Assembly (NCBI RefSeq): GCF_900111295.1 | Contig: NZ_FOGT01000008.1 | Location: 1-64,000 of the forward strand | From: Salipaludibacillus aurantiacus | Lineage (GTDB): Bacteria > Bacillota > Bacilli > Bacillales > Salisediminibacteriaceae | Direction of reading: 5' to 3' | Length of the DNA stretch: 64,000 nucleotides | Part shown: positions 63,984 through 64,000 of the stretch, piece after piece | Layout: each line of letters starts with the position of its first letter | How positions within the stretch are numbered: position 1 is the stretch's first letter | Made by a program: the position numbers and the translations under genes | The notes under the pieces: generated by a model | Databases searched by the model: none | Told to the model about the DNA's origin: nothing | The model's input: only the letters and a program-made list of their open reading frames with translations

Positions 63984-64000
63984 ATGATAGGAATAATCTT
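63984..64000 (+). CDS. Start of a further gene, probably YheC/D-like (partial)
   Basis: ATG preceded by AAGGAGCAGG, reading MIGII before the window ends. The start resembles the RIGIILSS and VIGLLCR openings of YheC/D proteins, so a sixth homologue is likely. Confidence 0.45.

Noticed and set aside
1-64000. tRNA, rRNA or complete prophage genes
   Set aside because: I found no tRNA-like or rRNA-like sequence and no capsid, portal, terminase or tail genes; the serine recombinases belong to an integrated element without phage structure.

Overview
The window comes from a spore-forming, low-GC Gram-positive bacterium of the Bacillaceae. The evidence is a Tgl-type spore transglutaminase, a YjcZ-family sporulation peptide, an array of YheC/YheD-type spore-coat ATP-grasp proteins, strong AGGAGG ribosome sites with frequent TTG/GTG starts, and Bacillus-like protein sequences throughout. 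I cannot name the species.

Layout. (1) 1-12.3 kb: a co-directional surface-glycan cluster with two GT2 and two GT4 glycosyltransferases, a protein with a ParB-like patch, an MsbA/PglK-like ABC exporter, a HAD-type protein, a membrane acyltransferase and GalE. (2) 12.3-22.7 kb: a lasso-peptide cluster with two precursor genes, each behind its own asparagine-synthetase-like cyclase. They share one HPr-kinase-like peptide kinase, B1 (PqqD-like), B2 (transglutaminase-like protease), a nucleotidyltransferase, an ABC exporter and a membrane-anchored metallophosphoesterase. (3) 23.0-24.4 kb: rlmCD, a 23S rRNA m5U methyltransferase. (4) About 24.36-45.03 kb: an AT-rich integrated element lodged in the 3' end of rlmCD. 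The displaced native gene end and its terminator survive near 45.03 kb, and a third, diverged copy of the gene end lies at 43.74 kb, suggesting two stacked elements. The element carries a large serine integrase, a defence-like block (HNH nuclease, putAbiC-like protein, OLD nuclease, beta-flower protein), a trio of large serine recombinases with tiny ORFs and a TCGAAC repeat array, a serine hydrolase, an IS3-family insertion, cupin and GrpB proteins, an Abi/DRT-like reverse transcriptase, and a DUF948 protein. (5) 45.1-50.1 kb: a PRD/PTS regulator and a lactose/cellobiose-type PTS operon. (6) 50.4-64 kb: spore-coat and housekeeping genes, with five complete YheC/YheD-like genes and the probable start of a sixth at the edge.

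How the genes work together. The lasso genes form a full maturation, tailoring and export pathway. Both precursors have a Thr at -2, Asp at core position 9 and a C-terminal Ser suited to the kinase. The rlmCD element resembles SCC elements in logic: a serine recombinase, a 3' rRNA-methyltransferase target whose reading frame is restored by element DNA, and defence cargo. The most striking single observation is that the reverse transcriptase ends in a near copy of the Bacillus SSB C-terminal tail (DDDLPF), which suggests that it interacts with replication proteins or with phage recombinases that dock on SSB.
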